Below, one piece after another: positions 12,782 to 19,031 of a DNA stretch of 20,478 nucleotides (positions are counted from its first letter, which is position 1; every line of letters starts with the position of its first letter). The stretch is from a virus: positions 1 through 20,478 of the IMG/VR virus record IMGVR_UViG_3300011114_000918; one strand, 5' to 3'. The notes beneath the pieces were generated by a model. The model was given only the letters and a program-made list of their open reading frames with translations, did no database searches and had not been told where the DNA came from. The translations under genes and the position numbers were made by a program.

Positions 12782-12879
12782 CCGCGCTCGCCGCTATCGC
12801 ATTGTCACTCGCGCTTGGGCTTGCCGTTCACCACTACCGCGCGCGCAAGCCGCTGCCGACGCGCCGCTTCGGTTTGTAA
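12778..12879 (+). CDS. Tiny single-pass membrane peptide
   Basis: A 33-residue peptide starting MTALAAIALSLALGLAVHHY. One hydrophobic helix (residues 3-18) is followed by a basic tail (RARKPLPTRRFGL), so the C-terminus should face the cytoplasm. The ATG overlaps the upstream stop as ATGA, so it is translationally coupled to the exported protein before it. The pairing may mean the two act together at the membrane. No known family. Confidence 0.5.
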   Translation: MTALAAIALSLALGLAVHHYRARKPLPTRRFGL

Positions 12880-12902
12880 TCCGACATGGCTGATATGGGA
12901 GC
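12877..12902 (+). repeat. Start-associated repeat family A, copy 1
   Basis: A 26-bp block beginning at the TAA stop of the previous gene and ending before the ATG at 12910; core CTGATATGGGA. It matches copy 2 at 16286-16311 at 22 of 26 positions, although the flanking genes are unrelated. Confidence 0.8.
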
Positions 12903-12909
12903 AACAAAA

Positions 12910-13080
12910 ATGGTCGAAGTTAGCAACAGCGAGCCGGTTGCTTACGTTTACATCCACCGCGACGGGCGCGCCTTGTGGGGGACGAAAAGCAAAACCTTTC
13001 AAGAAGCCGCAGCCAAAGCGATGCGCATGGATGTGCCACTAGGCGGTCACGTTGAAGAAGTTTTCGACGAAGTTCAGTAA
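12910..13080 (+). CDS. Small hypothetical protein
   Basis: A 56-residue protein starting MVEVSNSEPVAYVYIHRDGR. It looks like a small beta-sheet unit (VAYVYIHRDGRALWGTKSKT) followed by a helix (FQEAAAKAMRM) and an acidic end (HVEEVFDEVQ). An in-frame ATG at 12886 would add eight residues, but it lies within repeat A; GGGAG upstream of 12910 and the matching layout at the second repeat copy support the later start. Function unknown. Confidence 0.6.
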   Translation: MVEVSNSEPVAYVYIHRDGRALWGTKSKTFQEAAAKAMRMDVPLGGHVEEVFDEVQ

Positions 13081-13086
13081 CGCCAG

Positions 13087-13101
13087 ATGACCGAACATAG
13101 G
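13087..13101 (+). repeat. Start-associated repeat family B, copy 1
   Basis: ATGACCGAACATAGG, matching copy 2 at 19009-19023 at 14 of 15 positions. Both lie between a stop codon and the start of the next gene, with the AGG probably serving in ribosome binding. Confidence 0.75.
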
Positions 13102-13110
13102 GGGCAGGCG

Positions 13111-13377
13111 ATGGCCGACAAGCACCTTCCCGATGACATGACAGGCATCGTTAAATGGCTCCGCGCTCGCGCCGAAGGCCATGCGCCGGGTTATGACCTC
13201 GCGATCTACGGACGCCCGCACGCGCTCAACGCGCTAGCGAACCATATCGAGAAACTACAGGCCGCTATCCAAGACGAGCGCGAACGCGCTGCGCAGATCG
13301 CGGCGGCACATGACGCCGAGCCTTACGCGCGGTCGATTTATCAGGGCGTCGAGATAGCCGCCAAAATTCGCGCATAA
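13111..13377 (+). CDS. Small hypothetical protein
   Basis: An 88-residue protein starting MADKHLPDDMTGIVKWLRAR, predicted to be mostly helical: KWLRARAEGHA, NALANHIEKLQAAIQDERER and a final EIAAKIRA. An in-frame ATG at 13087 would add 8 residues (MTEHRGQA), but that segment is repeat B, which at its other copy lies outside a gene, so 13111 is preferred. The coiled, charged helix suggests a protein-protein interaction role. No family recognised. Confidence 0.65.
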   Translation: MADKHLPDDMTGIVKWLRARAEGHAPGYDLAIYGRPHALNALANHIEKLQAAIQDERERAAQIAAAHDAEPYARSIYQGVEIAAKIRA

Positions 13378-13397
13378 CACGCATTAAGGAGCCGACG

Positions 13398-14135
13398 ATG
13401 GCTGAACAGTCTGAAATTAGCTGGACCGACGCGACCTTCAATCCGTGGATTGGCTGCACTCGCGTCTCGCCCGCCTGTGATCGCTGCTATGCCGCGCGCG
13501 ATAACGAGCGCCGCAAGTGGGTTGACGGATGGGGCACTGGCGTCCCGCGCCGCCGGACCAAAACCTGGGGCGAGCCGATCAAGTGGAACAAGAAGGCCGC
13601 AATCACCGGCTATCGTCCGCGCGTGTTCTGCGCCTCGCTGGCAGACGTGTTTGACAATGAAGTTGAACAGTCGTGGCGCGACGACCTCTGGCAGCTTTTG
13701 CGCGACACGCCGAATCTGCGCTGGATTTTGCTGACCAAGCGGATCGGCAACGCCAAGAAGATGCTTCCGGCGGATTGGGGCGCGGGCTATCCGAACGCTG
13801 GCCTCATGTCCACGCTCGAAAATCAGGAAGTTTGGGACCGCGACTATCACAAGCTCGCTGCCACGCCTGCCGTCTGGCACGGCGTTTCCGCAGAGCCGCT
13901 GCTGGGGCCGATCAACATAGGCGATGCGAAGCCGGATTGGATCATCACAGGCGGAGAAAGCGGTCCCGGCTTCCGGCCTCTCGACATGGCCGCCGTTCGA
14001 TCTTTGCGCGATCAGTGCGCTCGCAATGGCGTCACGTTCCATCACAAGCAGAACGGCGGCTTTCGCGGCAAGGATGCGGGCTGCTTAGTCGATGGCGTCG
14101 AATACAAGAACTTTCCGCCAGCACTTGCGGCCTAA
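13398..14135 (+). CDS. DUF5131 (phage Gp37/Gp68) radical-SAM-like protein
   Basis: A 245-residue protein of the Gp37/Gp68 family (PF07505). The N-terminus reads SEISWTDATFNPWIGCTRVS followed by PACDRCYA. Cysteines C20, C27 and C30 form a three-cysteine motif (CX6CX2C) that resembles a radical-SAM iron-sulphur site in a TIM-barrel-like protein. Further family blocks are GYRPRVFCASLADVFDNEV, WILLTKRIGNAKKMLP, WHGVSAEPLLGPI, WIITGGESGPGFRPLD and FHHKQNGG. It is full length for the family. AAGGAG 9 bases upstream supports the start. The substrate is unknown; a role in nucleic-acid modification or defence has been proposed for the family. Confidence 0.9.
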   Translation: MAEQSEISWTDATFNPWIGCTRVSPACDRCYAARDNERRKWVDGWGTGVPRRRTKTWGEPIKWNKKAAITGYRPRVFCASLADVFDNEVEQSWRDDLWQLLRDTPNLRWILLTKRIGNAKKMLPADWGAGYPNAGLMSTLENQEVWDRDYHKLAATPAVWHGVSAEPLLGPINIGDAKPDWIITGGESGPGFRPLDMAAVRSLRDQCARNGVTFHHKQNGGFRGKDAGCLVDGVEYKNFPPALAA

Positions 14136-14145
14136 TTCGCAGTCA
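14133..14145 (+). repeat. Stop-adjacent repeat family C, copy 1
   Basis: TAATTCGCAGTCA begins with the stop codon of the DUF5131 gene. Related copies start at the stop codons at 16481 and 19898. Confidence 0.65.
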
Positions 14146-14158
14146 CAGGGGTTATCCG

Positions 14159-14344
14159 ATGCTCAAATCCGTCATCATTTCCCAGCGAGACAACTACGTG
14201 GCCCGCGTTGAGCGCATCGAAGGCGCAATGGCGCGGCTGCAACGCGAATGCCCGCGCAAGAGCCAATACCGCCGGCTCTTGGCGCTGTACCGAGACATGA
14301 TCGCCGTCATTGACCGGCACGATCAAGCAATGGTGGCAGCATGA
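14159..14344 (+). CDS. Small helical hypothetical protein
   Basis: A 61-residue protein starting MLKSVIISQRDNYVARVERI, basic and predicted all-helical (AMARLQRECPRKSQYRRLLA, LYRDMIAVIDRHDQ). The ATG is preceded by AGGGG, and its stop overlaps the next start as ATGA, coupling it to the exonuclease gene. It may be an accessory factor for the recombination module, but only position suggests this. Confidence 0.7.
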   Translation: MLKSVIISQRDNYVARVERIEGAMARLQRECPRKSQYRRLLALYRDMIAVIDRHDQAMVAA

Positions 14345-15273
14345 ACGGCGCCGGCATCCACCGCGAATGCGACGTGATCGCGTACCACAACGACCCGGCG
14401 CCCGAGCCGTCGCTGTCGCAATCGCTCGCAAAAATTCTGATCGACCGATCGCCGCTGCACGCCGCCATCGCTCACCCTCGCCTGACCGTGCAGGACGTGC
14501 CCGACGACGACGCGGCCGAGAAATACGTCAAGGCCAAGGTGATCGGCGATGCCGCGCACGCGCTGATGATCGGCCGCGGCAAATCGCTGGTCGTGGTCGA
14601 CGCCGACTCGTGGCGTTCGGACAAGGCAAAAGCCGCTCGCGCCGACGCCGAGACTGCCGGCCGGCTGGCGATCCTCGCCAAGCACCGCGACGCCGCGGCT
14701 GCCATCGTCACGAGCGCCCGCAAACAATTCGAGGGCCACGAGGAAGCCAATTGCTTCACGAACGGCGCCGGCGAAGTCGCCCTGATCTGGCAGGAGGGCA
14801 AGCTGTGGTTCCGCTGCCTGGTCGATTGGCTGCATGACGATCTGCGCACGGTCGACGACTACAAGACCACTGGCATGTCGGTTGCGCCGCACGTTCTCGG
14901 TGGCCGAGCTGCCGACGGCGGCTGGCATATTCAGGCGGCCATGATCGAGCGCGGGCTGGACGTGCTCGACCCGGAAGGCGCCGGCCGCCGCAAGTTCCGG
15001 TTCATCGCGCAGGAGCAGGATTCGCCGCACGCCCTCAACGTGATGGTGATGACCGAGCACTGGCTAACGATGGGCCGCAAGCAATTGCAGCACGCTGTCA
15101 ATGTCTGGGAGCACTGCATGGCGACGAAGCAATGGCCGGGCTACCCGCCGTTCGCCGTGACGCCCGACTTCCCCGGCTTCAAGGAAAATCAGTGGCTCGC
15201 GCGCGAGATCGAAGCCGCCGAAGAACGGCCGCGCCCGCCGAAGTTCAATCCAAAAGTAATTATGGCAGGATGA
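14341..15273 (+). CDS. PD-(D/E)XK exonuclease of the phage recombination module
   Basis: A 310-residue protein of the DUF3799-type PD-(D/E)XK nuclease family (PF12684; RecE C-terminus/RecB-like). Such enzymes resect double-strand ends to leave single strands for annealing. Catalytic pattern: E145 (GAGEVALIW), D162 (CLVDWLHDD), D173-Y-K175 (TVDDYKTT, the D-x-K core) and Q199 (WHIQAAMIERGLD, motif IV). The N-terminal region has SLAKILIDRSPLHA and GDAAHALMIGRG, typical of the family (usually a conserved SP.h and a G...H segment). It is placed immediately before a Sak4-like ATPase, giving an exonuclease/annealing pair. Confidence 0.88.
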   Translation: MNGAGIHRECDVIAYHNDPAPEPSLSQSLAKILIDRSPLHAAIAHPRLTVQDVPDDDAAEKYVKAKVIGDAAHALMIGRGKSLVVVDADSWRSDKAKAARADAETAGRLAILAKHRDAAAAIVTSARKQFEGHEEANCFTNGAGEVALIWQEGKLWFRCLVDWLHDDLRTVDDYKTTGMSVAPHVLGGRAADGGWHIQAAMIERGLDVLDPEGAGRRKFRFIAQEQDSPHALNVMVMTEHWLTMGRKQLQHAVNVWEHCMATKQWPGYPPFAVTPDFPGFKENQWLAREIEAAEERPRPPKFNPKVIMAG

Positions 15274-15274
15274 C

Positions 15275-16288
15275 ATGAACGCACGATTTGAAGCCAAGCC
15301 CGCCACCCGCTCCGAGGAACCGCTGCTGCTCGGCATGATCGGGCCGCCCGGTGGCGGCAAGACGCTATCGGCGCTCAAACTCGCCAAGGGCATTCAGTCG
15401 GTACGCGGCGGCGACATTGTGGTGATCGACACCGAGGGTGGCCGATCGCGCAAGTACAACGACCTGATCCCGTTCAACATCGTTGAACTGCCAGCCGGCC
15501 GGTCTGACGACTTCCTCGCCGCCATCCAGGCGCAGCTCGCAAGCGCGCCGGCCGCCATCATCGTCGATTCCATGTCGGACGAGCATGAAGCCTATCTCGA
15601 ATGGCACGACGAAATGGTGCCGAAGATGGGCAACAACGAATGGGCGGCATGGGCGAAGCCGAAGGCGGCTCGCAAGAAGCTCATTTCCGGCATCCTCAAG
15701 ATCAAGGTGCCGCTGATCTTCACGTTCCGCGCTCGCGAAAAGACGAAGCAGGACATGGTGAACGGCCGCAAGGCGGTGGTGAACATCGGCTGGCAGCCGG
15801 TGGCGCCGCTCGAAATCGTCCACACGCTCGATCTCACTTGCATCCTGCCGCCGCGCGCCGACGGTGTGCCGGTCTGGCATTCCGAGAAGATCGGCGAGGA
15901 CTTCATCATCAAGTTGCCGAATTACCTCAAGCCCTACATCGACGAAGGCGCGCCGCTATCCGAGAAGATGGGCGCCGCGTTCGCGCGTTGGGCGAAAGGG
16001 ACCGAAACCAGTTCGCCGCGGCCGTCCGTCCCCACGGGGACCGCAGCGCGCCAGGCCGATCCGTCCTTAAGTCCCCCCGAGGACGGGTCGGCCACCATTC
16101 CACCGCAGCCCGACGCTGATAGTCCGTTGCGCCCGCACGACGACGCGCTCGCCGCCGCGGCAAAGCTCGGCATGATCGACCTCGTCGAAGCATGGAAAGC
16201 GGTGCCGCTAAAAATGCAGCGGGATCTCAAACAACGCCTCGACCTCGTTCACAAAGTCGAAGCCGCGAAGGATCGCGCGCCGGCGTAA
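15275..16288 (+). CDS. Sak4-like RecA-fold ATPase (AAA_24)
   Basis: A 337-residue protein. Walker A is GPPGGGKT (residues 23-30), DIVVIDTEGG lies at 47-56, and Walker B is AAIIVDSM with D98. The core resembles phage Sak4-type RecA-like ATPases (PF13479) that help single-strand annealing and recombination. Residues about 245-290 form a Pro/Ser/Thr-rich linker (PRPSVPTGTAARQADPS), followed by a small helical C-terminal unit (KLGMIDLVEAWKAVPLKMQR). That unit may bind DNA or a partner such as SSB. AGGA 5 bases before the ATG; a one-base gap follows the exonuclease gene, so the two are co-expressed. Confidence 0.88.
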   Translation: MNARFEAKPATRSEEPLLLGMIGPPGGGKTLSALKLAKGIQSVRGGDIVVIDTEGGRSRKYNDLIPFNIVELPAGRSDDFLAAIQAQLASAPAAIIVDSMSDEHEAYLEWHDEMVPKMGNNEWAAWAKPKAARKKLISGILKIKVPLIFTFRAREKTKQDMVNGRKAVVNIGWQPVAPLEIVHTLDLTCILPPRADGVPVWHSEKIGEDFIIKLPNYLKPYIDEGAPLSEKMGAAFARWAKGTETSSPRPSVPTGTAARQADPSLSPPEDGSATIPPQPDADSPLRPHDDALAAAAKLGMIDLVEAWKAVPLKMQRDLKQRLDLVHKVEAAKDRAPA

Positions 16289-16311
16289 TCGGACACGACT
16301 GATATGGGAAC
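16286..16311 (+). repeat. Start-associated repeat family A, copy 2
   Basis: Begins at the TAA stop of the ATPase gene and ends just before the ATG at 16316. It is 22/26 identical to copy 1, including all of CTGATATGGGA. Confidence 0.8.
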
Positions 16312-16315
16312 GAAA

Positions 16316-16483
16316 ATGACTGACAGCCTTCCGATTATTCCGAAACTACCGCCAGACAGCCCGCACGATTTGCCGGGCAATAAGGCCGTTGCGGTCTGCG
16401 GAGAGTGTGGCCGCGTCGTCCACCAGATCGAGGGCTACTGCTGCATGAACCATCGGTGCCCTGTTCAACCGAAATTTTCGTAA
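16316..16483 (+). CDS. Small zinc-finger-like protein
   Basis: A 55-residue protein starting MTDSLPIIPKLPPDSPHDLP. Cysteines at positions 28, 31, 42, 43 and 48 plus H46 (VCGECGRVV, YCCMNHRCP) could form a single zinc site of the CxxC...C-x4-5-C kind. The N-terminal 22 residues are proline-rich and probably disordered. The start follows repeat A with GGGAA upstream. It belongs to no family I recognise; a protein- or nucleic-acid-binding adaptor role is possible. Confidence 0.6.
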   Translation: MTDSLPIIPKLPPDSPHDLPGNKAVAVCGECGRVVHQIEGYCCMNHRCPVQPKFS

Positions 16484-16493
16484 TTCGCAGATA
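16481..16493 (+). repeat. Stop-adjacent repeat family C, copy 2
   Basis: TAATTCGCAGATA, identical to copy 1 over the first 10 bases, beginning with the stop codon of the zinc-finger-like gene. Confidence 0.65.
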
Positions 16494-16512
16494 CGCCCGA
16501 AATGGAAACACC

Positions 16513-16695
16513 ATGATCAAATACGTCGCCGCCCTAGCCTGCCTAATCGTCGCTTTTGACTGCGCTGAGAAAGCGATGGGCATTCAGACGCAAAGCCTGT
16601 TCGCCGTTGGCGCCGAAAAGGTTTGGTGGATCGCAGTCGTATCTTGGATTGCCTCTGCAATCGGCACAATCGTAATTCTGCAAGAGCGTCATTAA
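16513..16695 (+). CDS. Small two-helix membrane protein
   Basis: A 60-residue protein starting MIKYVAALACLIVAFDCAEK. Two hydrophobic segments, residues about 4-16 and 38-56 (VWWIAVVSWIASAIGTIVIL), are separated by a polar loop containing a Gln-rich turn. Such small two-helix proteins include holins and superinfection-exclusion proteins, but no lysis enzyme is adjacent, so neither is assigned. The start at 16513 has TGGAAA upstream. It is followed by another small membrane protein gene. Confidence 0.65.
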   Translation: MIKYVAALACLIVAFDCAEKAMGIQTQSLFAVGAEKVWWIAVVSWIASAIGTIVILQERH

Positions 16696-16719
16696 CAGCC
16701 AGTATGGAGGCCAAACTAC

Positions 16720-16890
16720 ATGACGACGCTCAAGGCAATAATCATTCTTAGCTGGCTCGGTGTCGGTTTCGTTTCAATCTGCGTCGGGAGCTACCTACTC
16801 GGCGGCGCAGGTGGCCTTCTCCTGGCGTTCGGTATCTACACGATTTTCGGGATCAGCTACGACGCTTTCATGCGTGAGCAGCGGACATAA
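16720..16890 (+). CDS. Small two-helix membrane protein
   Basis: A 56-residue protein starting MTTLKAIIILSWLGVGFVSI. Two hydrophobic helices, residues about 5-22 and 27-46 (LLGGAGGLLLAFGIYTIFGI), are joined by a glycine-rich turn and end in a polar tail (MREQRT). TGGAGG precedes the ATG by 9 bases. Tandem placement with the previous two-helix protein suggests that they work together or diversified from a common function, although their sequences do not obviously align. Confidence 0.65.
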   Translation: MTTLKAIIILSWLGVGFVSICVGSYLLGGAGGLLLAFGIYTIFGISYDAFMREQRT

Positions 16891-16907
16891 GCCATTAGGG
16901 GTCTGAG

Positions 16908-17135
16908 ATGATTACAGACAAACAAGTGCAAGCGGCATTCAAGGCATTCACCGAGTCCTGCAACGAAATGGCTCTGTGCAACCGTTGTGAAGGGCGCGGC
17001 TACCATCATGGATTTGGCGAGAACGGCCACGATCCCGATTGGTGCGAAGTCTGCGGCGGATCGCAAACGACCTTGGCCCGCTCTGACATTGAATCTATGC
17101 GGCTGGCGCTACTCGCTGCCGAAGCGGCGGCGTGA
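16908..17135 (+). CDS. Small DnaJ-type zinc-finger protein
   Basis: A 75-residue protein starting MITDKQVQAAFKAFTESCNE. Residues 24-50 contain CNRCEGRGYHHG and WCEVCGG, a CxxCxGxG ... CxxCxG pair as in the zinc-binding repeat of DnaJ. A short helix lies on each side (KQVQAAFKAF; SDIESMRLALLAAEAAA). Binding of a partner protein or of nucleic acid is likely, the target unknown. GGGGT precedes the ATG. It is the second of four zinc-binding small proteins in this arm. Confidence 0.75.
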   Translation: MITDKQVQAAFKAFTESCNEMALCNRCEGRGYHHGFGENGHDPDWCEVCGGSQTTLARSDIESMRLALLAAEAAA

Positions 17136-17173
17136 GCATATCTCTCATGTCCTCACACTGTCGGGTAACGCAC

Positions 17174-17500
17174 ATGAAGCGAAAGCTTGTACACTTTGAC
17201 CGGAACGAAGCCGGCAACCTGCATTGCGATGCTTGCGGTTATGATTTGCCGGGAACGGTCGTTTGGTGCCGGGATTTGATTGGCACGCCATGCCCTCAGT
17301 GCGGCGCAAATATGCTGACGGCGCGCGACTATGAAAGCACAGAGAGAATGTTCAAGTCGTTGGACTGGCTGAATCGCTGGTTCGGCTGGCTCCCGTTTAT
17401 CTCAACGGCGGACCCGGCGCACCCCAAAATGCGCAGCGTCGGAATCAAAATCCATGACAGCACAGTTGAGATAGACGCCGCGCCGCGCAATTCGCCGTAA
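17174..17500 (+). CDS. Zinc-ribbon hypothetical protein
   Basis: A 108-residue protein starting MKRKLVHFDRNEAGNLHCDA. A four-cysteine ribbon is formed by CDACGYDL and CPQCGANML (CxxC ... CxxC, 21 residues apart). A Trp/Phe-rich helix follows (SLDWLNRWFGWLPF), and the C-terminus resembles a beta strand (VGIKIHDSTVEID). An upstream GTG at 17132 overlaps the previous stop as GTGA and would add 14 residues; I prefer the ATG at 17174 because the protein's ordered part begins there. No known family. Confidence 0.6.
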   Translation: MKRKLVHFDRNEAGNLHCDACGYDLPGTVVWCRDLIGTPCPQCGANMLTARDYESTERMFKSLDWLNRWFGWLPFISTADPAHPKMRSVGIKIHDSTVEIDAAPRNSP

Positions 17501-17518
17501 TATGGTGAGACTGAACAG

Positions 17519-17770
17519 ATGAAAAACCTCCCCTACCCTCCACCGTGGCAAGACGCGCCGACGCTGTGCGCGCACCTTTGCATCAGCGACACGACGCTCG
17601 ACGCTTGGGTGAGGCAGGACATCCTGCCGCCGGCCAAGGTCCGGGGCGGAAAACGCATGTGGGAATGGGCCGAGGTCGAGGGACGGATGCGTGGCGACGT
17701 TGGTATAGTGCCGGAACAGGACCTCCGGCAAAAGGTGTACAATGCAACCCGTAAGGCCGCGCATGGGTAG
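17519..17770 (+). CDS. Excisionase-like MerR/AlpA-type HTH protein
   Basis: An 83-residue protein starting MKNLPYPPPWQDAPTLCAHL. A winged helix-turn-helix: LCISDTTLDAWVRQDILPPA is the DNA-binding helix pair and KVRGGKRMWEWAEVE the wing plus helix, the pattern of MerR/AlpA and excisionase proteins. The gene overlaps the integrase start by 29 bases, the usual place for xis. The likely role is to bend attachment-site DNA and steer the integrase towards excision. Expression would be repressed with the rest of the rightward operon. Confidence 0.75.
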   Translation: MKNLPYPPPWQDAPTLCAHLCISDTTLDAWVRQDILPPAKVRGGKRMWEWAEVEGRMRGDVGIVPEQDLRQKVYNATRKAAHG

Positions 17771-18704
17771 GATCGTCCCAGGGATTTTCGCTCACGTTAT
17801 CCGTCAGTTCCTGACGTGGATGGAGACGCAGAAATATGCGCCCTCCACGCGGGAAAAGTGGGAACGCGAGCTGCGCTTAGCCGAAGAAGAAGGCGGCCTT
17901 GGCGGTTGCTCTGTGCAGGTCATCCGCCCGTCGCTGATCCAAGCGTTCCTTGACGGCTTGGCGCATTACCCCGGAAAGCAGGAAGTGGCGCGCACCGCGC
18001 TCAAGGCTTTGGAAAAATTTGCCGTGGTCCGCGATCTGGTCCCGGTGCCGTTCATGACGGGGACCTCGACAGTTGGCAGCGACGGCGGGCACGAGCCTTG
18101 GCCAGACGCTCATATCGAGCTGGCCGAGACGCACGCACGCGCCGGACTCAGCCGGGCCGTGACGCTCGCCGTCAACACCGGGCAGCGCGGCTCTGACACC
18201 GTGCGCATGAACCCGAACGACATCGAAGAACGGCTTTGCCCGACGACCGGCATCTATCGGCGCGGCATCAACGTCATGCAGAAGAAGACCGGCAAGCGGC
18301 TTTGGGTGCCGTTCATCTGCCCGGAATTTGAAGACACGCTGGCGTCATGGGAGCGGCGCCCCGGCCCGTTCATCTTGAAGGCGAATGGCAAGCCCTATTC
18401 GCGGCCTGAATTGTCGGTGCGCTGGACCCAGGAGCGAGACGGAAATGCCGATCTGGCACCGCTCAAGGAGGCCGGTAGCGTGTTGCACGGCCTTCGGGCG
18501 ACGGCTGTTGTCCGCGCTCGCAAACGTGGCCTCAGCGACCTGCAAATCGCCAACGTGTACGGCATGAGCCCGGCGATGGTGGCGCGCTATTCGCGACTGG
18601 CCGATCAAGGCGACATGGCGATGGCGGCGGTCCATTTCCTCGATAGAACGGGCGGGGAACGTGTAACTAGTAACAACCCGAACGTTACAAAGCTAAAGCG
18701 TTGA
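17742..18704 (+). CDS. int: Tyrosine recombinase (phage integrase)
   Basis: A 320-residue protein that cuts and rejoins attP and attB. An N-terminal SAM-like core-binding domain (FLTWMETQKYAPSTREKWER) is followed by the catalytic domain. Active-site residues: R149 (NTGQRGSD), K182 or K185 (MQKKTGKRLWVPF), H249 and R252 (LHGLRATAVV) and nucleophile Y283 (MVARYSRLAD). The second His/Trp position is occupied by Met (VYGMSP), a substitution seen in some family members. The ATG at 17742 has AAAGGTG upstream; another in-frame ATG lies at 17763. The start is inside the excisionase-like gene. No attachment site could be identified. Confidence 0.92.
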   Translation: MQPVRPRMGRIVPGIFAHVIRQFLTWMETQKYAPSTREKWERELRLAEEEGGLGGCSVQVIRPSLIQAFLDGLAHYPGKQEVARTALKALEKFAVVRDLVPVPFMTGTSTVGSDGGHEPWPDAHIELAETHARAGLSRAVTLAVNTGQRGSDTVRMNPNDIEERLCPTTGIYRRGINVMQKKTGKRLWVPFICPEFEDTLASWERRPGPFILKANGKPYSRPELSVRWTQERDGNADLAPLKEAGSVLHGLRATAVVRARKRGLSDLQIANVYGMSPAMVARYSRLADQGDMAMAAVHFLDRTGGERVTSNNPNVTKLKR

Positions 18705-18768
18705 TATTTATAGGTATATGCGCTTTGATTCCGTCGGTTACAACGAAACAAATCAAGGACTTGCACGG

Positions 18769-18999
18769 ATGACCCAGGGCAACGAAGCCAAAGGCGGCAA
18801 GAAACGGCGAACCGAGATGCTGATCCATGACGATGAAATCCGTGAGCGATTTGGCGACAAGGCCGACGCGATTATTGCCGAACTCGACAAGGACCGCGCG
18901 ACTGAAATCAACGTCGCCATGTGGAAGGGCAAGCGGTTTCGGCCGGCAGTCGATGCCTGGCTTGAGGCCAATCCGCAGACCGAGATCGGCGAAGCCTAG
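18769..18999 (+). CDS. Small hypothetical protein after the integrase
   Basis: A 76-residue protein starting MTQGNEAKGGKKRRTEMLIH. Basic start, then a helical body (DEIRERFGDKADAIIAELDK) and FRPAVDAWLEANPQTEIGEA. An in-frame ATG at 18718 would add 17 residues, but AAGGA 9 bases before 18769 favours the later one. The 64 bases after the integrase are A/T-rich with a 6-bp inverted repeat AAAGCG/CGCTTT around TATTTATAGGTATAT, possibly a promoter or integrase/excisionase site. Function unknown. Confidence 0.6.
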   Translation: MTQGNEAKGGKKRRTEMLIHDDEIRERFGDKADAIIAELDKDRATEINVAMWKGKRFRPAVDAWLEANPQTEIGEA

Positions 19000-19008
19000 A
19001 TACTGCCA

Positions 19009-19023
19009 ATGACCAAACATAGG
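19009..19023 (+). repeat. Start-associated repeat family B, copy 2
   Basis: ATGACCAAACATAGG, 14/15 identical to copy 1 at 13087-13101. It ends 8 bases before the GTG start of the cytosine methyltransferase gene; read as a frame it would give only eight residues before a stop. Confidence 0.75.
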
Positions 19024-19031
19024 AACCGCCC

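Noticed and set aside
12886-12909. Earlier in-frame ATG for the 12910 gene
   Set aside because: It lies in repeat A, which at its second copy is non-coding, and the ribosome-binding site fits 12910.
18690-18733. Inverted repeat AAAGCG/CGCTTT after the integrase as attP
   Set aside because: Only 6-bp arms with a 20-base loop; no tRNA-like or host-junction sequence is visible, so an attachment site cannot be supported.
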